Positions 45,773-56,438 of a DNA stretch of 64,000 bases are shown here, piece by piece. Where the stretch lies: the NCBI RefSeq assembly GCF_031457275.1, contig NZ_JAVDWH010000001.1:2418001-2482000 (forward strand), read 5' to 3'. Origin of the DNA: Aeromicrobium panaciterrae (GTDB taxonomy: Bacteria; Actinomycetota; Actinomycetes; Propionibacteriales; Nocardioidaceae). The translations under genes were made by a program, and so were the position numbers. Position 1 is the first letter of the stretch. Each line of letters starts with the position of its first letter. The notes beneath the pieces are model-generated. The model was not told where the DNA came from. It ran no database searches and saw nothing but the letters and a program-made list of their open reading frames with translations.

Positions 45773-47224
45773 ATGGCTGCCAAGAAGAAGACCTTCGAGT
45801 ACGCACCGGCCCTCGAGTCGCGGGCGATCGTCGACATCAAGAGCTCGTACGGGCTGTTCATCAATGGCGAGTTCGTCGACGGCAAGGGCGGATCGTTCAA
45901 GTCGATCAGCCCCTCGTCGGAGGAAGTGCTCGCCGAGATCACCGAGGCAACTGCGTCTGACGTCGACCTCGCGGTCAAGGCGGCCCGCAAGGCGTACGAG
46001 ACCGTCTGGTCCAAGCTGCCCGGCAGCGAGCGCGCCAAGTACCTCTACCGGATCGCCCGCATCATGGCCGAGCGTTCGCGCGAGTTCGCGGTGCTCGAGT
46101 CGCTCGACAATGGCAAGCCGATCAAGGAGTCGCGCGACGTCGACCTGCCGCTGGTGTCGCAGTGGTTCTTCTACTACGCGGGCTGGGCCGACAAGCTCGG
46201 CTACGCCGGACTCGGTCCCGACCCGAAGGCGCTGGGCGTCGCGGGTCAGGTCATCCCATGGAACTTCCCGATCATGATGCTGGCCTGGAAGATCGCCCCG
46301 GCGCTCGCGGCCGGCAACACGGTCGTCCTCAAGCCGGCCGAGACCACTCCCCTGACAGCGCTGCTGTTCGCCGAGGTGTGCCAGCAAGCCGACCTGCCGC
46401 CCGGTGTCGTCAACATCATCACCGGAGCAGGAGCGACGGGCGAAGCGCTCGTCACCCATCCCGATGTCGACAAGGTTGCGTTCACCGGCTCGACCGCCGT
46501 CGGCAAGGCCATCGCCCGCTCTGTCGCCGGCACCAACAAGAAGGTCACCCTCGAGCTCGGCGGCAAGGCCGCCAACATCGTCTTCGACGATGCGCCACTC
46601 GACCAGGCCATCGAAGGCATCGTTGGCGGCATCTTCTTCAATCAAGGCCACGTCTGCTGCGCAGGATCGCGCCTGCTGGTGCAGGAGAACATCTACGACG
46701 ATGTCCTTGAGCGGCTCAAGCGTCGTATGTCGACGCTGCGCCTCGGCGATCCTCTCGACAAGAACACCGACATCGGTGCCATCAACTCCGCTGAGCAGCT
46801 CGCCCGCATCAAGGAGCTCTCAGACATCGGCGACGCCGAAGGTGCCGAGCGCTGGTCCGCCCCGTGCGAGATCCCGGACAGCGGCTTCTGGTTCCCGCCG
46901 ACGATCTTCACCGGCGTCACCCAGGCGCATCGCATCGCTCGCGAGGAAATCTTCGGCCCGGTGCTCTCGGTGTTGACGTTCCGAACGCCGTCCGAGGCAG
47001 TCGAGAAGGCCAACAACACGCCGTACGGACTCTCTGCGGGTGTCTGGACCGAGAAGGGTTCGCGGATCCTGTCGATGGCCAACCAGCTGCGAGCTGGCGT
47101 CGTCTGGGCCAACACGTTTAACAAGTTCGATCCTTCGTCGCCGTTCGGTGGCTACAAAGAGTCGGGCTATGGCCGCGAAGGCGGCAAGCACGGTCTCGCT
47201 GCATACCTCAAGGGAGCCGTCTGA
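45773..47224 (+). CDS. Aldehyde dehydrogenase, full length (ALDH16 N-terminal-half-like)
   Basis: A 483-residue NAD-dependent aldehyde dehydrogenase. The N169-type residue is in IPWNFPIMML, the NAD loop is FTGSTAVGKAI, the general base is in TLELGGKAANIVF, and the catalytic cysteine is in FFNQGHVCCAGSRLLV. All catalytic residues are present. Between deoC and a second ALDH gene, it is well placed to oxidise the acetaldehyde released by DeoC. Its stop and the next start share a base (TGATG). The C-terminal segment ends soon after the oligomerisation strand. Confidence 0.93.
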   Translation: MAAKKKTFEYAPALESRAIVDIKSSYGLFINGEFVDGKGGSFKSISPSSEEVLAEITEATASDVDLAVKAARKAYETVWSKLPGSERAKYLYRIARIMAERSREFAVLESLDNGKPIKESRDVDLPLVSQWFFYYAGWADKLGYAGLGPDPKALGVAGQVIPWNFPIMMLAWKIAPALAAGNTVVLKPAETTPLTALLFAEVCQQADLPPGVVNIITGAGATGEALVTHPDVDKVAFTGSTAVGKAIARSVAGTNKKVTLELGGKAANIVFDDAPLDQAIEGIVGGIFFNQGHVCCAGSRLLVQENIYDDVLERLKRRMSTLRLGDPLDKNTDIGAINSAEQLARIKELSDIGDAEGAERWSAPCEIPDSGFWFPPTIFTGVTQAHRIAREEIFGPVLSVLTFRTPSEAVEKANNTPYGLSAGVWTEKGSRILSMANQLRAGVVWANTFNKFDPSSPFGGYKESGYGREGGKHGLAAYLKGAV

Positions 47225-48087
47225 TGGCACGCGTCGAAGTGCGCAAGACGCACAAGCTCTACATCGGTGGCGCGTTCCCCCGCTCGGAGTCCGGTCGTAC
47301 GTACGAGGCTGTCGATTCCAAGGGCGAGTTCCTCGCCAACATGGCCAAGGCTTCGCGCAAGGACGCCCGCGACGCGGTCGTCGCTGCCCGCAAGGCATTC
47401 GGTGGCTGGTCGACCCGTACGCCCTACAACCGTGGCCAGGTGATCTACCGCATCGCCGAAGTCATGGAAGGTCGCCGCGAGCAGTTCATCGACGACCTCC
47501 GCGCATCCGAGGGTGTGACGGAGAAGAAGGCGGCCACGTACGTCGACGCCGCGATCGACCGCGTCGTTTGGTACGCCGGCTGGGCCGACAAGTACGTCCA
47601 GGTCCTCGGCAACGCCAACGCCGTGTCGGGTCCGTTCTTCAACCTCTCGACTCCAGAGCCGACGGGTGTCGTCGCAGTCGTCGCTCCCGCGGGACCGTTG
47701 CTCGGTCTGGTGTCGGTCATCGCTCCGGCAATCGCAACCGGCAACACCGTCGTGGTGATCGCGAGCGAAAAGTACCCCGTACCTGCGGTGACACTGTCTG
47801 AGGTCATGGCAGCATCGGACGTTCCAGGTGGAGTCGTGAACATCCTCACCGGCTCGGCCGCAGAGATCGCTCCGTGGCTGGCGTCGCACATGGACGTCAA
47901 CGCCCTCGACTTGGCCGGCGTTGATGATGCCAAGCTCGCTGCTGAGCTCGAGGTCGCGTCTGCTGAGAACCTCAAGCGGGTGCTGCGTGCACCTGCTGCC
48001 GAGGTCGATTGGCTCGCTGAGCCGAGCCTCGCCCGGCTCGAGGCGCTCATCGAGACCAAGACGGTCTGGCACCCCATCGGCGTCTGA
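47224..48087 (+). CDS. Short aldehyde dehydrogenase-like protein without catalytic domain
   Basis: A 287-residue ALDH homolog that covers only the N-terminal coenzyme-binding part (KLYIGGAFPRSESGRTYEAVDSKGE to PGGVVNILTG and AEIAPWLASHMDVNALDLAG). The catalytic cysteine region and the conserved Glu are absent. Vertebrate and some bacterial ALDH16 proteins have just this: a normal ALDH followed by a second, degenerate ALDH domain. Here the two parts are separate genes joined by a one-base TGATG overlap, total 770 residues, close to the ALDH16 length. It probably forms a complex with the upstream ALDH. Confidence 0.85.
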   Translation: MARVEVRKTHKLYIGGAFPRSESGRTYEAVDSKGEFLANMAKASRKDARDAVVAARKAFGGWSTRTPYNRGQVIYRIAEVMEGRREQFIDDLRASEGVTEKKAATYVDAAIDRVVWYAGWADKYVQVLGNANAVSGPFFNLSTPEPTGVVAVVAPAGPLLGLVSVIAPAIATGNTVVVIASEKYPVPAVTLSEVMAASDVPGGVVNILTGSAAEIAPWLASHMDVNALDLAGVDDAKLAAELEVASAENLKRVLRAPAAEVDWLAEPSLARLEALIETKTVWHPIGV

Positions 48088-48653
48088 TGGGCGTTGTGAT
48101 CCTGGCTGGGCCTTCGGGGTCCGGCAAGTCGCACCTTGCTGCGCGTTTGGGCTGGACAGTGCTCCGACTCGACGACTTCTACCGCGACGCTGACGAGCCG
48201 GACATGCCGCGATCAAGCCTCGGCATCGTCGACTGGGACGACGTCGGGTCTTGGAATGCTGCCGCTGCTGTCGACGCGATCAAGTCGCTCTGCGAGACCG
48301 GCTCCGCCGACGTACCCGTCTACGACATCGCGGTCAGCGCACGTACGGGTGCGCACTCACTCACGCTGGATGGCACTCGCTTCATCGCCGAGGGCCTGTT
48401 TGCTCCAGCGATCGTCGACGCCTGCCGGGCTGCGGGAATACTCGACGCCGCCATCTGCTTGCGCCGCAACCGCATGGTCACGTTCGCCCTACGCCTTGCT
48501 CGCGATCTGCGCGAAGGTCGCAAGTCGCCGCTGGTGCTCGTGCGCCGAGGTTGGCGCCTGATGAAGGACGAACCCCGCATCATCGCCGATGCCGTGGCTC
48601 ACGGATGCATGCCGATGACCCCGCGTCAGGCGAGGAAACAGCTGCGCGACTAG
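48087..48653 (+). CDS. Uridine kinase-like P-loop protein
   Basis: A 188-residue nucleotide kinase with Walker A GPSGSGKSHLAARLG and the uridine-kinase-type LRLDDFYRDADEPDMP motif, followed by a lid-like basic region (LRRNRMVTFALRLARDLREGRKSP). It begins within the stop codon of the short ALDH gene (TGATG), so it completes the deoC operon. Phosphorylation of uridine or another nucleoside would fit a salvage operon, but the substrate is not certain. It overlaps the HxlR regulator by 4 bp at the 3' end. Confidence 0.82.
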   Translation: MGVVILAGPSGSGKSHLAARLGWTVLRLDDFYRDADEPDMPRSSLGIVDWDDVGSWNAAAAVDAIKSLCETGSADVPVYDIAVSARTGAHSLTLDGTRFIAEGLFAPAIVDACRAAGILDAAICLRRNRMVTFALRLARDLREGRKSPLVLVRRGWRLMKDEPRIIADAVAHGCMPMTPRQARKQLRD

Positions 48654-49021
48654 CCCTCAATGATGCGGTCGGCGTTGGCGGCGACCCATTCCATGAGCGG
48701 ACGAAGCCGGTCATGGAGTTCGCGGCCTTCGGCCGTCAGGTTGTACTCAACGTGAGGCGGTACGACCGGCTGAGCGACACGTCGTACAAGTCCGTCGGCC
48801 TCGAGCGTCTTGAGGGTCTGCGCCAACATCTTTTCGCTGATGCCTTCGATGCAACGGCGTAGCTCGCTCCAGCGCATCGTGTCGATCCCGAGCGCCAGGA
48901 GCACAAGCACGCCCCACTTGCTGGTGACGTGATCCAGAAGCGTCCGGCTCGGACACTGCGCCGGGAAGACGCCATCCGCCAGTCCCGGGATGTCGATTCG
49001 TTTGCGCTCACTAACCTTCAT
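48650..49021 (-). CDS. HxlR-family transcriptional regulator
   Basis: A 123-residue winged-helix protein of the HxlR/YodB/QorR group. CPSRTLLDHVTSKWGVLVLLALG and MRWSELRRCIEGISEKMLAQTLKTLEADGLVRR form the DNA-binding part. A single N-terminal cysteine (Cys 23) is in the position used by YodB-type regulators to sense quinones or disulfide stress. It is divergent from an NmrA-type reductase that it probably controls. The leaderless promoter TAAGGT (49028-49033) supports the ATG at 49021. Confidence 0.92.
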   Translation of the reverse strand: MKVSERKRIDIPGLADGVFPAQCPSRTLLDHVTSKWGVLVLLALGIDTMRWSELRRCIEGISEKMLAQTLKTLEADGLVRRVAQPVVPPHVEYNLTAEGRELHDRLRPLMEWVAANADRIIEG

Positions 49022-49023
49022 AC

Positions 49024-49050
49024 CAGTACCTTACCTGAAAGTGCGTACTG
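49024..49050. promoter_or_regulatory. HxlR operator candidate and leaderless promoter
   Basis: CAGTAC (49024-49029) and GTACTG (49045-49050) form an inverted repeat with a 15-bp spacer. It overlaps TAAGGT (49028-49033 on the minus strand), which precedes the HxlR ATG by six bases. YodB-type sites have a similar TACT-spacer-AGTA layout. Confidence 0.5.
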
Positions 49051-49118
49051 CGGATTGGGAAGTATGCCGTGCGGCGGCCCGTTGTGACATGTGAAAGCTT
49101 CCAATGAAAGGGAAATCC

Positions 49119-49979
49119 ATGTCCTACATCGTCATCGGCGCCACCGGTCAGCTCGGCTCGCTCACGGTCGACTCACTGCTCGCTCGCGGTATCGCGCCAA
49201 ATCAGGTCGTTGCCGCCGGCCGCAACACCGAGAAGCTCGCGAAATTCGCAGAGCGTGGCATCCGTACCCAGCGGATCGACCTATCCGAGCGGTCAAGCCT
49301 TGAAGGACTGTTCTCCGCCGAGGACACCGTTCTGTTGATCTCGGGCAGCGAGATCGGCCAGCGAGTCGCTCAGCACGGCAACGCCATCGACGCCGCCAAG
49401 GCCGCAGGCGTCCAGCGGATCGTCTACACAAGCGCGCCGAAGGCATCGACATCCGCACTGGTTGTCGCTCCAGAGCACAAGGCCACCGAAGAGCTCATCG
49501 CGGCTTCCGGGCTGCCGGCAACCATCCTGCGCAACGGTTGGTACTCCGAAAACTACGTCCCGGCTGTCGAGCAGGCCCGGGAGACTGGCACGCTCCTGAC
49601 CAGCGCGGGCGAAGGTCGAGTCTCCAGCGCGAGCCGACGGGACTACGCCGACGCCGCAGCTATCGTGCTTACCGACGCCTCGACTACCGGCAGGGTGTAC
49701 GAGCTCTCCGGTGACTACGCGTGGAACCAGCAGGAGCTTGCGGAGGCGATCAGCACAGCAGTCGGCAGCGATGTCGCGGTGGCACAAGTCAGTCCTGAAG
49801 AGCACCACAGCGCTCTCGTCAGTGCCGGTGTCGATGAATCAACGGCCGGCTTCCTGGTTGCTCTCGATGGCAACACTCGCGACGGCTTGCTCAGCGACAC
49901 GAGCGGTGACCTCAGCGCCCTGATCGGTCGCCCAACAACGCCGCTCCTCGACGGCCTGCGCGAGGCCGTCTCGGTCTGA
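49119..49979 (+). CDS. NmrA/QOR2-type NAD(P)-binding reductase
   Basis: A 286-residue atypical short-chain dehydrogenase of the NmrA/quinone-oxidoreductase-2 group. The nucleotide-binding motif is YIVIGATGQLGSLTVDSLLARG, with VVAAGRNTEKL as the following strand. RIVYTSAPKA and ILRNGWYSENYVPAVEQA resemble E. coli QorB. ATG 49119 is chosen because AAAGGGAAA lies at the right distance; ATG 49104 lies upstream of that site. Being divergent from HxlR, it is likely an inducible quinone-detoxifying reductase. Confidence 0.88.
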   Translation: MSYIVIGATGQLGSLTVDSLLARGIAPNQVVAAGRNTEKLAKFAERGIRTQRIDLSERSSLEGLFSAEDTVLLISGSEIGQRVAQHGNAIDAAKAAGVQRIVYTSAPKASTSALVVAPEHKATEELIAASGLPATILRNGWYSENYVPAVEQARETGTLLTSAGEGRVSSASRRDYADAAAIVLTDASTTGRVYELSGDYAWNQQELAEAISTAVGSDVAVAQVSPEEHHSALVSAGVDESTAGFLVALDGNTRDGLLSDTSGDLSALIGRPTTPLLDGLREAVSV

Positions 49980-49985
49980 TGGAGC

Positions 49986-50014
49986 GGGGCCGGCTCAAGC
50001 GATGAGCCGGCCCC
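49986..50014 (+). terminator. Terminator hairpin after the reductase gene
   Basis: A perfect 12-bp stem GGGGCCGGCTCA / TGAGCCGGCCCC with loop AGCGA begins 6 bp after the stop codon. No T-tract follows, as is common in high-GC Actinobacteria. Confidence 0.6.
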
Positions 50015-50077
50015 ATCTGACTCGTCCGCCCTCAGCGAACACGGGGCTCCAGCCGGAACAAGCGACTCGCATCTGTA

Positions 50078-50098
50078 GTTGAGCCCATCAGACTCAAC
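50078..50098. promoter_or_regulatory. HAIR-like HspR operator upstream of lon
   Basis: GTTGAG-N9-CTCAAC is a perfect inverted repeat 14 bp before the lon start. The HAIR consensus CTTGAGT-N7-ACTCAAG has the same TTGAG-N9-CTCAA spacing. The lon gene is a reported HspR target in Streptomyces. Confidence 0.65.
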
Positions 50099-50111
50099 TT
50101 CAGGAGATCGC

Positions 50112-52439
50112 ATGAGCACGCTGCACAAGTTCCCCGTTCTGGCACTCGAAGATGTCGTCGTTCTGCCCGGAATGGTCGTCCCGATCGAGCTCGACGATGC
50201 CGCTCGCGCCGCCGTCGATGCTGCACGTACGAGCAATGACGACCGCCTCCTCGTCGCACCGCGACTCGAGGACCGCTACGCCATGTACGGCGTCGTTGCC
50301 ACCATCCAGCAGGTTGGGCGCCTCCCCGGTGGCGGGCCGGGCGCAGTGATCCAGGCCGAGCAGCGTGCACACATCCAGGGCGGAGTCACTGGTCCCGGTG
50401 CGGCCCTGTGGGTCGAGGCTGAGCTCGTCGAGGACCCGGAGCCCACCGAGGTCGTGCGCGGCCTTGCGCAGACCTACAAGGGCCTGCTGGTGACGATCCT
50501 GCAGAAGCGCAACGCCTGGCAGGTCATCGACTCCGTCCAGCGCATCACCAACCCCGGCCAGCTCGCCGACACCGCGGGCTACGCGTCGTACCTTGAGCTG
50601 GAACAGAAGCGCCAACTCCTCGAGACCTCCGACGTCGAGGAACGCCTGACCGTCCTCATCGGCTGGGCGCGCGAATACCTCGCCGAGGCTGACGTCAACG
50701 AGAAGATCTCTGAGTCGGTCCAGGAGAGCATCGACAAGAACCAGCGCGAGTTCGTGCTGCGCCAGCAGCTCGCTGCGATCCGTAAAGAGCTCGGCGACGA
50801 CGAGCCCGAGGACACCAAGGACTACCGCGAGCGCGTCGAAGAGGCTGACCTGCCCGACGACGTACGTAAGGCTGCCCTCCGCGAGGTCGGCAAGCTCGAG
50901 CGCGGCAGCGACCAGAACCCCGAGGCGGGCTACATCCGTACGTGGCTCGACACAGTTCTCGAGCTTCCGTGGAACGTGAAGACTGACGACAAGACCGACA
51001 TCGGCGCCGCCCGTGAGGTGTTGGACGCCGATCACCACGGCCTGGACGACGTGAAGGACCGCATCGTCGAGTACCTCGCCGTACGTGCTCGGCGCAAGGA
51101 CCGCGGCCTCGAGGTCGTCGGCGGACGAGGCTCCGGCGCTGTGATGGCGCTCGTGGGCCCTCCCGGCGTCGGCAAGACGTCGCTCGGCGAGAGCGTCGCT
51201 CGGGCACTGGGTCGCAACTTCGTACGCGTCGCTCTCGGTGGCGTGCGCGATGAGGCTGAGATCCGTGGCCACCGTCGTACGTACGTTGGCGCACTGCCCG
51301 GAAGGCTCGTGCGCGCGATCGGCGAAGCCGGATCGATGAACCCCGTCATCCTGCTCGACGAGATCGACAAGGTGGGCGCTGACTACCGTGGCGATCCGGC
51401 CGCAGCCCTGCTCGAGGTACTGGATCCGGCGCAGAACCACACGTTCCGCGACCACTACCTCGACCTCGACCTCGACCTGTCCGACGTGCTGTTCCTGGCG
51501 ACGGCCAATGTCATTGAGTCGATCCCGCAGCCGCTGCTTGACCGTATGGAGCTCGTCCAGCTCGACGGCTACACCGAAGACGACAAGGTGCAGATCGCCC
51601 GTCGCTACCTCGCTCCGCGACAACTGGAGCGGGCGGCGCTGACGGACGACGAGGTCGAGATCACCGATGAGGCGTTGCGTGAGATCGCAGCGTCGTACAC
51701 CCGCGAGGCTGGCGTACGTCAGATGGAGCGACTGCTCGCCAAGGTGTTCCGCAAGGTCACGACCAAGCTGACCGAACCGGACGTCGAGTCACCTGTTGTC
51801 GTGGATGAGAAGACGCTGGTCGACTACATCGGTCGTCCACGCTTCATCCCCGAGTCCGAGGAGCGCACCGCCGTACCGGGCGTCGCAACGGGACTGGCAG
51901 TCACCGGTCTCGGCGGCGACGTGCTCTTCATCGAGGCGAGCGCGTACGACGGTGACCGCGGACTCGCGATCACCGGACAGCTCGGTGACGTGATGAAGGA
52001 GTCGGCGCAGATTGCCCTGTCATACGTACGCTCGCACGCTACCGAGATCGGCATCGATCTGGAGACGCTCGAGCGCTCAATCCACCTGCACGTTCCTGCC
52101 GGGGCCGTGCCGAAGGACGGGCCGTCCGCGGGCGTCACGATGGTCACCGCGCTCACGTCACTGGCACTTGGCCGCAAGGTACGTGCCGACGTGGGCATGA
52201 CCGGTGAGGTCACTCTGAACGGTCGCGTGCTGCCGATCGGCGGCGTGAAGCAGAAGCTGATGGCCGCTCAGCGCGCTGGACTGAAGACGATCTTCATCCC
52301 GGCTCGCAACGAGGTCGACCTGGTCGACGTACCTGAAGAGGTGTTGGCTGAGCTGGACGTACGCCCCGTTGCGGACGTTGCCGAGATCCTCGCACTGGCC
52401 CTGGAGCCGGTCGAGCAGGTGGGTCAGAGCGCGGCGTAA
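50112..52439 (+). CDS. lon: ATP-dependent Lon protease
   Basis: Lon (775 aa) degrades misfolded and regulatory proteins in the cytosol. The N-terminal substrate-binding domain (about 1-200) starts [21 protein letters not shown]. The AAA+ module has Walker [14 protein letters not shown], Walker [13 protein letters not shown] and sensor region [19 protein letters not shown]. The protease domain has the catalytic serine in [15 protein letters not shown] and the lysine in [15 protein letters not shown]. The start is ATG with AGGAG 5 bases upstream. A HAIR-like box suggests heat-shock repression by HspR. The 3' end overlaps add by 16 bp. Confidence 0.96.
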   Translation: MSTLHKFPVLALEDVVVLPGMVVPIELDDAARAAVDAARTSNDDRLLVAPRLEDRYAMYGVVATIQQVGRLPGGGPGAVIQAEQRAHIQGGVTGPGAALWVEAELVEDPEPTEVVRGLAQTYKGLLVTILQKRNAWQVIDSVQRITNPGQLADTAGYASYLELEQKRQLLETSDVEERLTVLIGWAREYLAEADVNEKISESVQESIDKNQREFVLRQQLAAIRKELGDDEPEDTKDYRERVEEADLPDDVRKAALREVGKLERGSDQNPEAGYIRTWLDTVLELPWNVKTDDKTDIGAAREVLDADHHGLDDVKDRIVEYLAVRARRKDRGLEVVGGRGSGAVMALVGPPGVGKTSLGESVARALGRNFVRVALGGVRDEAEIRGHRRTYVGALPGRLVRAIGEAGSMNPVILLDEIDKVGADYRGDPAAALLEVLDPAQNHTFRDHYLDLDLDLSDVLFLATANVIESIPQPLLDRMELVQLDGYTEDDKVQIARRYLAPRQLERAALTDDEVEITDEALREIAASYTREAGVRQMERLLAKVFRKVTTKLTEPDVESPVVVDEKTLVDYIGRPRFIPESEERTAVPGVATGLAVTGLGGDVLFIEASAYDGDRGLAITGQLGDVMKESAQIALSYVRSHATEIGIDLETLERSIHLHVPAGAVPKDGPSAGVTMVTALTSLALGRKVRADVGMTGEVTLNGRVLPIGGVKQKLMAAQRAGLKTIFIPARNEVDLVDVPEEVLAELDVRPVADVAEILALALEPVEQVGQSAA

Positions 52440-53509
52440 GCCGGCTTGATGATGTCGTTGATGATCGCGAGCCTCTCGTCGAACGGGAGGAACGCGCTCT
52501 TCATCGCATTGATCGTGAACCACCGCAGGTCATCCGTGGAGTAGCCGAACGCGTCGACGAGCAGCTGCATCTCTTTGCTCATCGAGGTGTTGCTCATCAG
52601 CCGGTTGTCGCAGTTGACCGTGACGCGGAAGCCGAGCTCTTTGAGCTTGCCGATCGGGTGATCGGCGATCGACTTCATGTTGGGCACTGCGTTCGTCTGC
52701 ATGTTGGAGGACGGACACATCTCGAGCGGGATACGGCGATCACGGATGTACGCAGCGAGTCGACCGAGCTTGGGTCCGCCGGGCGCATCGAAGTCGATGT
52801 CGTCGACGATGCGCACGCCGTGGCCCAGCCGCTCGGTGCCACAGCGCTGGATGGCCTGCCAGATCGACGGCAGGCCGAAAGCCTCGCCGGCGTGGATCGT
52901 GAAGTGAGCGTTCTCGCGACGCAGGAAGTCGAACGCCTCAAGGTGCAGGATCGGCGGGTAGCCGTCCTCTGCGCCCGCAATGTCGAAGCCGGCAACGCCC
53001 TTGTCGCGGTACTCGACAACGATCTCGGCGATCTCGAGACCCCGCAGAGCGTGACGCATCGCAGTAAGCAGTTGGCCGACGACGATCGGGTTGCCCTGGG
53101 CAGCCGCCTCAGCCCGCCCTTCTTCGATGCCCGCCTGGACTGCCTCGACAGTCTCCTGCAGCGTCAGACCGGCCGACAGGTGCTGTTCAGGTGCCCAGCG
53201 GAGCTCGGCGTACACGACGCCGTCTGCGGCCAGGTCGATCACTGACTCGCGTGCCACCCGGGCGAGGTCCTGCGGGCGCTGCATCACGGCAACCGTATGG
53301 ATGAACGTCTCGAGGTAACGCGGAAGGGATCCTGAGCTCGAGGACTCCTCGAACCACGCACCGAGCGATTCAGCATCAGGCGCCGGGAGCTCGTGACCGA
53401 TCTCCTTGGCGATCTCGACGATCGTCGCAGGACGTACGCCGCCATCCAGGTGCTCGTGCAGCGCAGCCTTCGGCGCCTTGGCAATCTGCTCTGCTGTTGC
53501 GGCGGTCAT
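52424..53509 (-). CDS. add: Adenosine deaminase
   Basis: A 361-residue metal-dependent deaminase converting adenosine or deoxyadenosine to (deoxy)inosine. [12 protein letters not shown] provides the two zinc histidines, [15 protein letters not shown] the next histidine and the proton-shuttling glutamate, RLGHGVRI another histidine, [17 protein letters not shown] the product-binding region and [15 protein letters not shown] the late aspartate. Last gene of the nucleoside operon. The ATG shares a base with the MaoC stop. It overlaps lon convergently by 16 bp, so their mRNAs have complementary ends. Confidence 0.95.
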   Translation of the reverse strand: MTAATAEQIAKAPKAALHEHLDGGVRPATIVEIAKEIGHELPAPDAESLGAWFEESSSSGSLPRYLETFIHTVAVMQRPQDLARVARESVIDLAADGVVYAELRWAPEQHLSAGLTLQETVEAVQAGIEEGRAEAAAQGNPIVVGQLLTAMRHALRGLEIAEIVVEYRDKGVAGFDIAGAEDGYPPILHLEAFDFLRRENAHFTIHAGEAFGLPSIWQAIQRCGTERLGHGVRIVDDIDFDAPGGPKLGRLAAYIRDRRIPLEMCPSSNMQTNAVPNMKSIADHPIGKLKELGFRVTVNCDNRLMSNTSMSKEMQLLVDAFGYSTDDLRWFTINAMKSAFLPFDERLAIINDIIKPAYAAL

Positions 53510-53964
53510 CAGGTGCCCATCAGCAGAACGACGGTCTCGGCGACACACGCCGGCTTGTCGCTGCCCTTGATCTCGACTGTGTGCTGAAGGGTCGCGCGCT
53601 GTCCCTTGTCGATGTCCTCGACAGTGAGGAGTTCGACTCGATCGCGGATCTTGGAATTGACCTTGACCGGTGCAACGAAGCGCACCTTGTTGAGCCCGTA
53701 GTTGACCCGGGCAACGTCACCGGCGAAGGCGTAGACCTGCGCTCCGAGGAACGGGAGCATCGACAGCGTGAGATAGCCGTGCGCGACGGTGGCACCGAAT
53801 GGGCCATCCGCGGCACGCTCGGCATCGACGTGGATCCACTGGCGGTCACCCGACGCATCGGCGAAGAGATCGATGCGTTCCTGCGTCACGGCGACCCACT
53901 CGCTGACGCCCAGCTCCTCGCCGGCGGCGTCAGCGATCTCCTTGCGGTTGTTCAAGATGCGCAT
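53509..53964 (-). CDS. MaoC-like hot-dog fold hydratase
   Basis: A 151-residue MaoC-type protein. [45 protein letters not shown] contains the (R)-hydratase Asp-His motif in DRQWIHVD. Enzymes of this type hydrate enoyl-CoA thioesters. Its place between deoA and add, in a nucleoside-salvage operon, is unexpected. The stop overlaps the add ATG by one base. Mycobacterial Rv0130-like proteins are the closest in size. Confidence 0.88.
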   Translation of the reverse strand: MRILNNRKEIADAAGEELGVSEWVAVTQERIDLFADASGDRQWIHVDAERAADGPFGATVAHGYLTLSMLPFLGAQVYAFAGDVARVNYGLNKVRFVAPVKVNSKIRDRVELLTVEDIDKGQRATLQHTVEIKGSDKPACVAETVVLLMGT

Positions 53965-53973
53965 CAGTCCAAC

Positions 53974-55253
<1,280 letters not shown>

Positions 55254-55257
<4 letters not shown>

Positions 55258-56438
55258 GAGCCCTCCACTTGAATGCTCTCGAATCCCCTCAAGACCCAGG
55301 TCGGTCGCCGTGGCGCCTCTCCGACGAGCTCGAGGCGGGGGAAGCGCCTGAGCAGGTGTGTCATCGAAATCTGAAGCTCAAGCCGCGCCAGTGGCGCTCC
55401 CAAGCAGAAGTGCCGGCCCATACCGAAGCCGACATGCGGATTGGGATCACGGCCAACGTCGAAGGCGTCAGCGTCGGCGAATGCATCAGAATCGCGGTTG
55501 GCCGACCCCATCAGGCAGGCGATCTTTTGGCCAGCCTTGATGGTCTGGCCGGAGATGTCGACGTCGGCGGTGGCCGTACGTTCGAACAACTGCAGCGGTG
55601 CGTCAAAGCGGAGCAGCTCTTCCAGAGCGACCTCGATCGGCACCTTCCCCGACGTAATGCGGGCGAGCTGATCGGGATGGGACATCAGTGCGTACATCCC
55701 GTTGCCGAAGGCGTTGACCGACGCCTCATGTCCAGCATTGAGCAGCAGCACAACGGAGGCCACGAGCTCGTCATCGGTGAGCGGCGTACCCCGTCGACCC
55801 TCACGAATCAGATCGCTGATGAGGTCTTCGCCTTGATTTTCGCGCCGATCAGTGACGATTGCGCGTACGTAGTCCGAAAACGCGGTGCTGGCCTCAACGG
55901 CAGCGGCCTTGACCTCCGCACTGGGCCGGGGCTCGTACATGTGCACGATGGCCTGAGACCACGCTCGAAGGAGCTGGTGGTCCTCACGAGGTACGCCCAG
56001 CAGATCCGCGATGACGTAGACCGGCATCGGCTCGGCATAGTCGGCAAGTACATCGAACCGGTTGTCGAGTTGCTCGACCATCTCGGCGGCGAGCGCTTCG
56101 ATACGCGGACGCATACGCTCCACGTGGCCACGTCCGAAGGCGCCGGCCACGAGCTTGCGAAGTCGCGTGTGTGCCGGCGGCTCGTTCTCCATCATCTGGT
56201 TGCGGTGCAGTGCGTTGAACGGCTCGAGCTCGTCGACCGGCTCCCAGTCGGACCAGATTCGCCCGAATGAGCGACTGCGGAGCACCGCCCTCACGGACTT
56301 GTGCGTCGTCGCGAGCCACATGCCCATCGGCTCGTGCCACAGCACGGGACCGTTGGCTCTCAGTGAGGCCAGCACCGGATAGGGATCACGTACGAACGAC
56401 GGCTCCCCGGGGTCCAGCTGTACTGCGTAACGCGTCAA
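55254..56438 (-). CDS. Cytochrome P450
   Basis: A 394-residue soluble bacterial P450. The I-helix oxygen-activating motif is LLNAGHEASVNAFGN (AGxE, with S following instead of T), the ExxR pair is ELLRFD, and the heme loop is HVGFGMGRHFCLGAPLARLE with the cysteine ligand. It overlaps deoA by 4 bp and cdd by 4 bp, so it is locked in the pyrimidine-salvage operon. No ferredoxin is next to it. Oxidation of a nucleoside or a base is a possible role, but no known member does that as far as I know. Confidence 0.92.

Noticed and set aside
47224..48087. Short ALDH as a pseudogene of a duplicated ALDH
   Set aside because: The frame is intact, codon use is normal, overlaps with both neighbours are exact, and truncated ALDH partners fit ALDH16 architecture.
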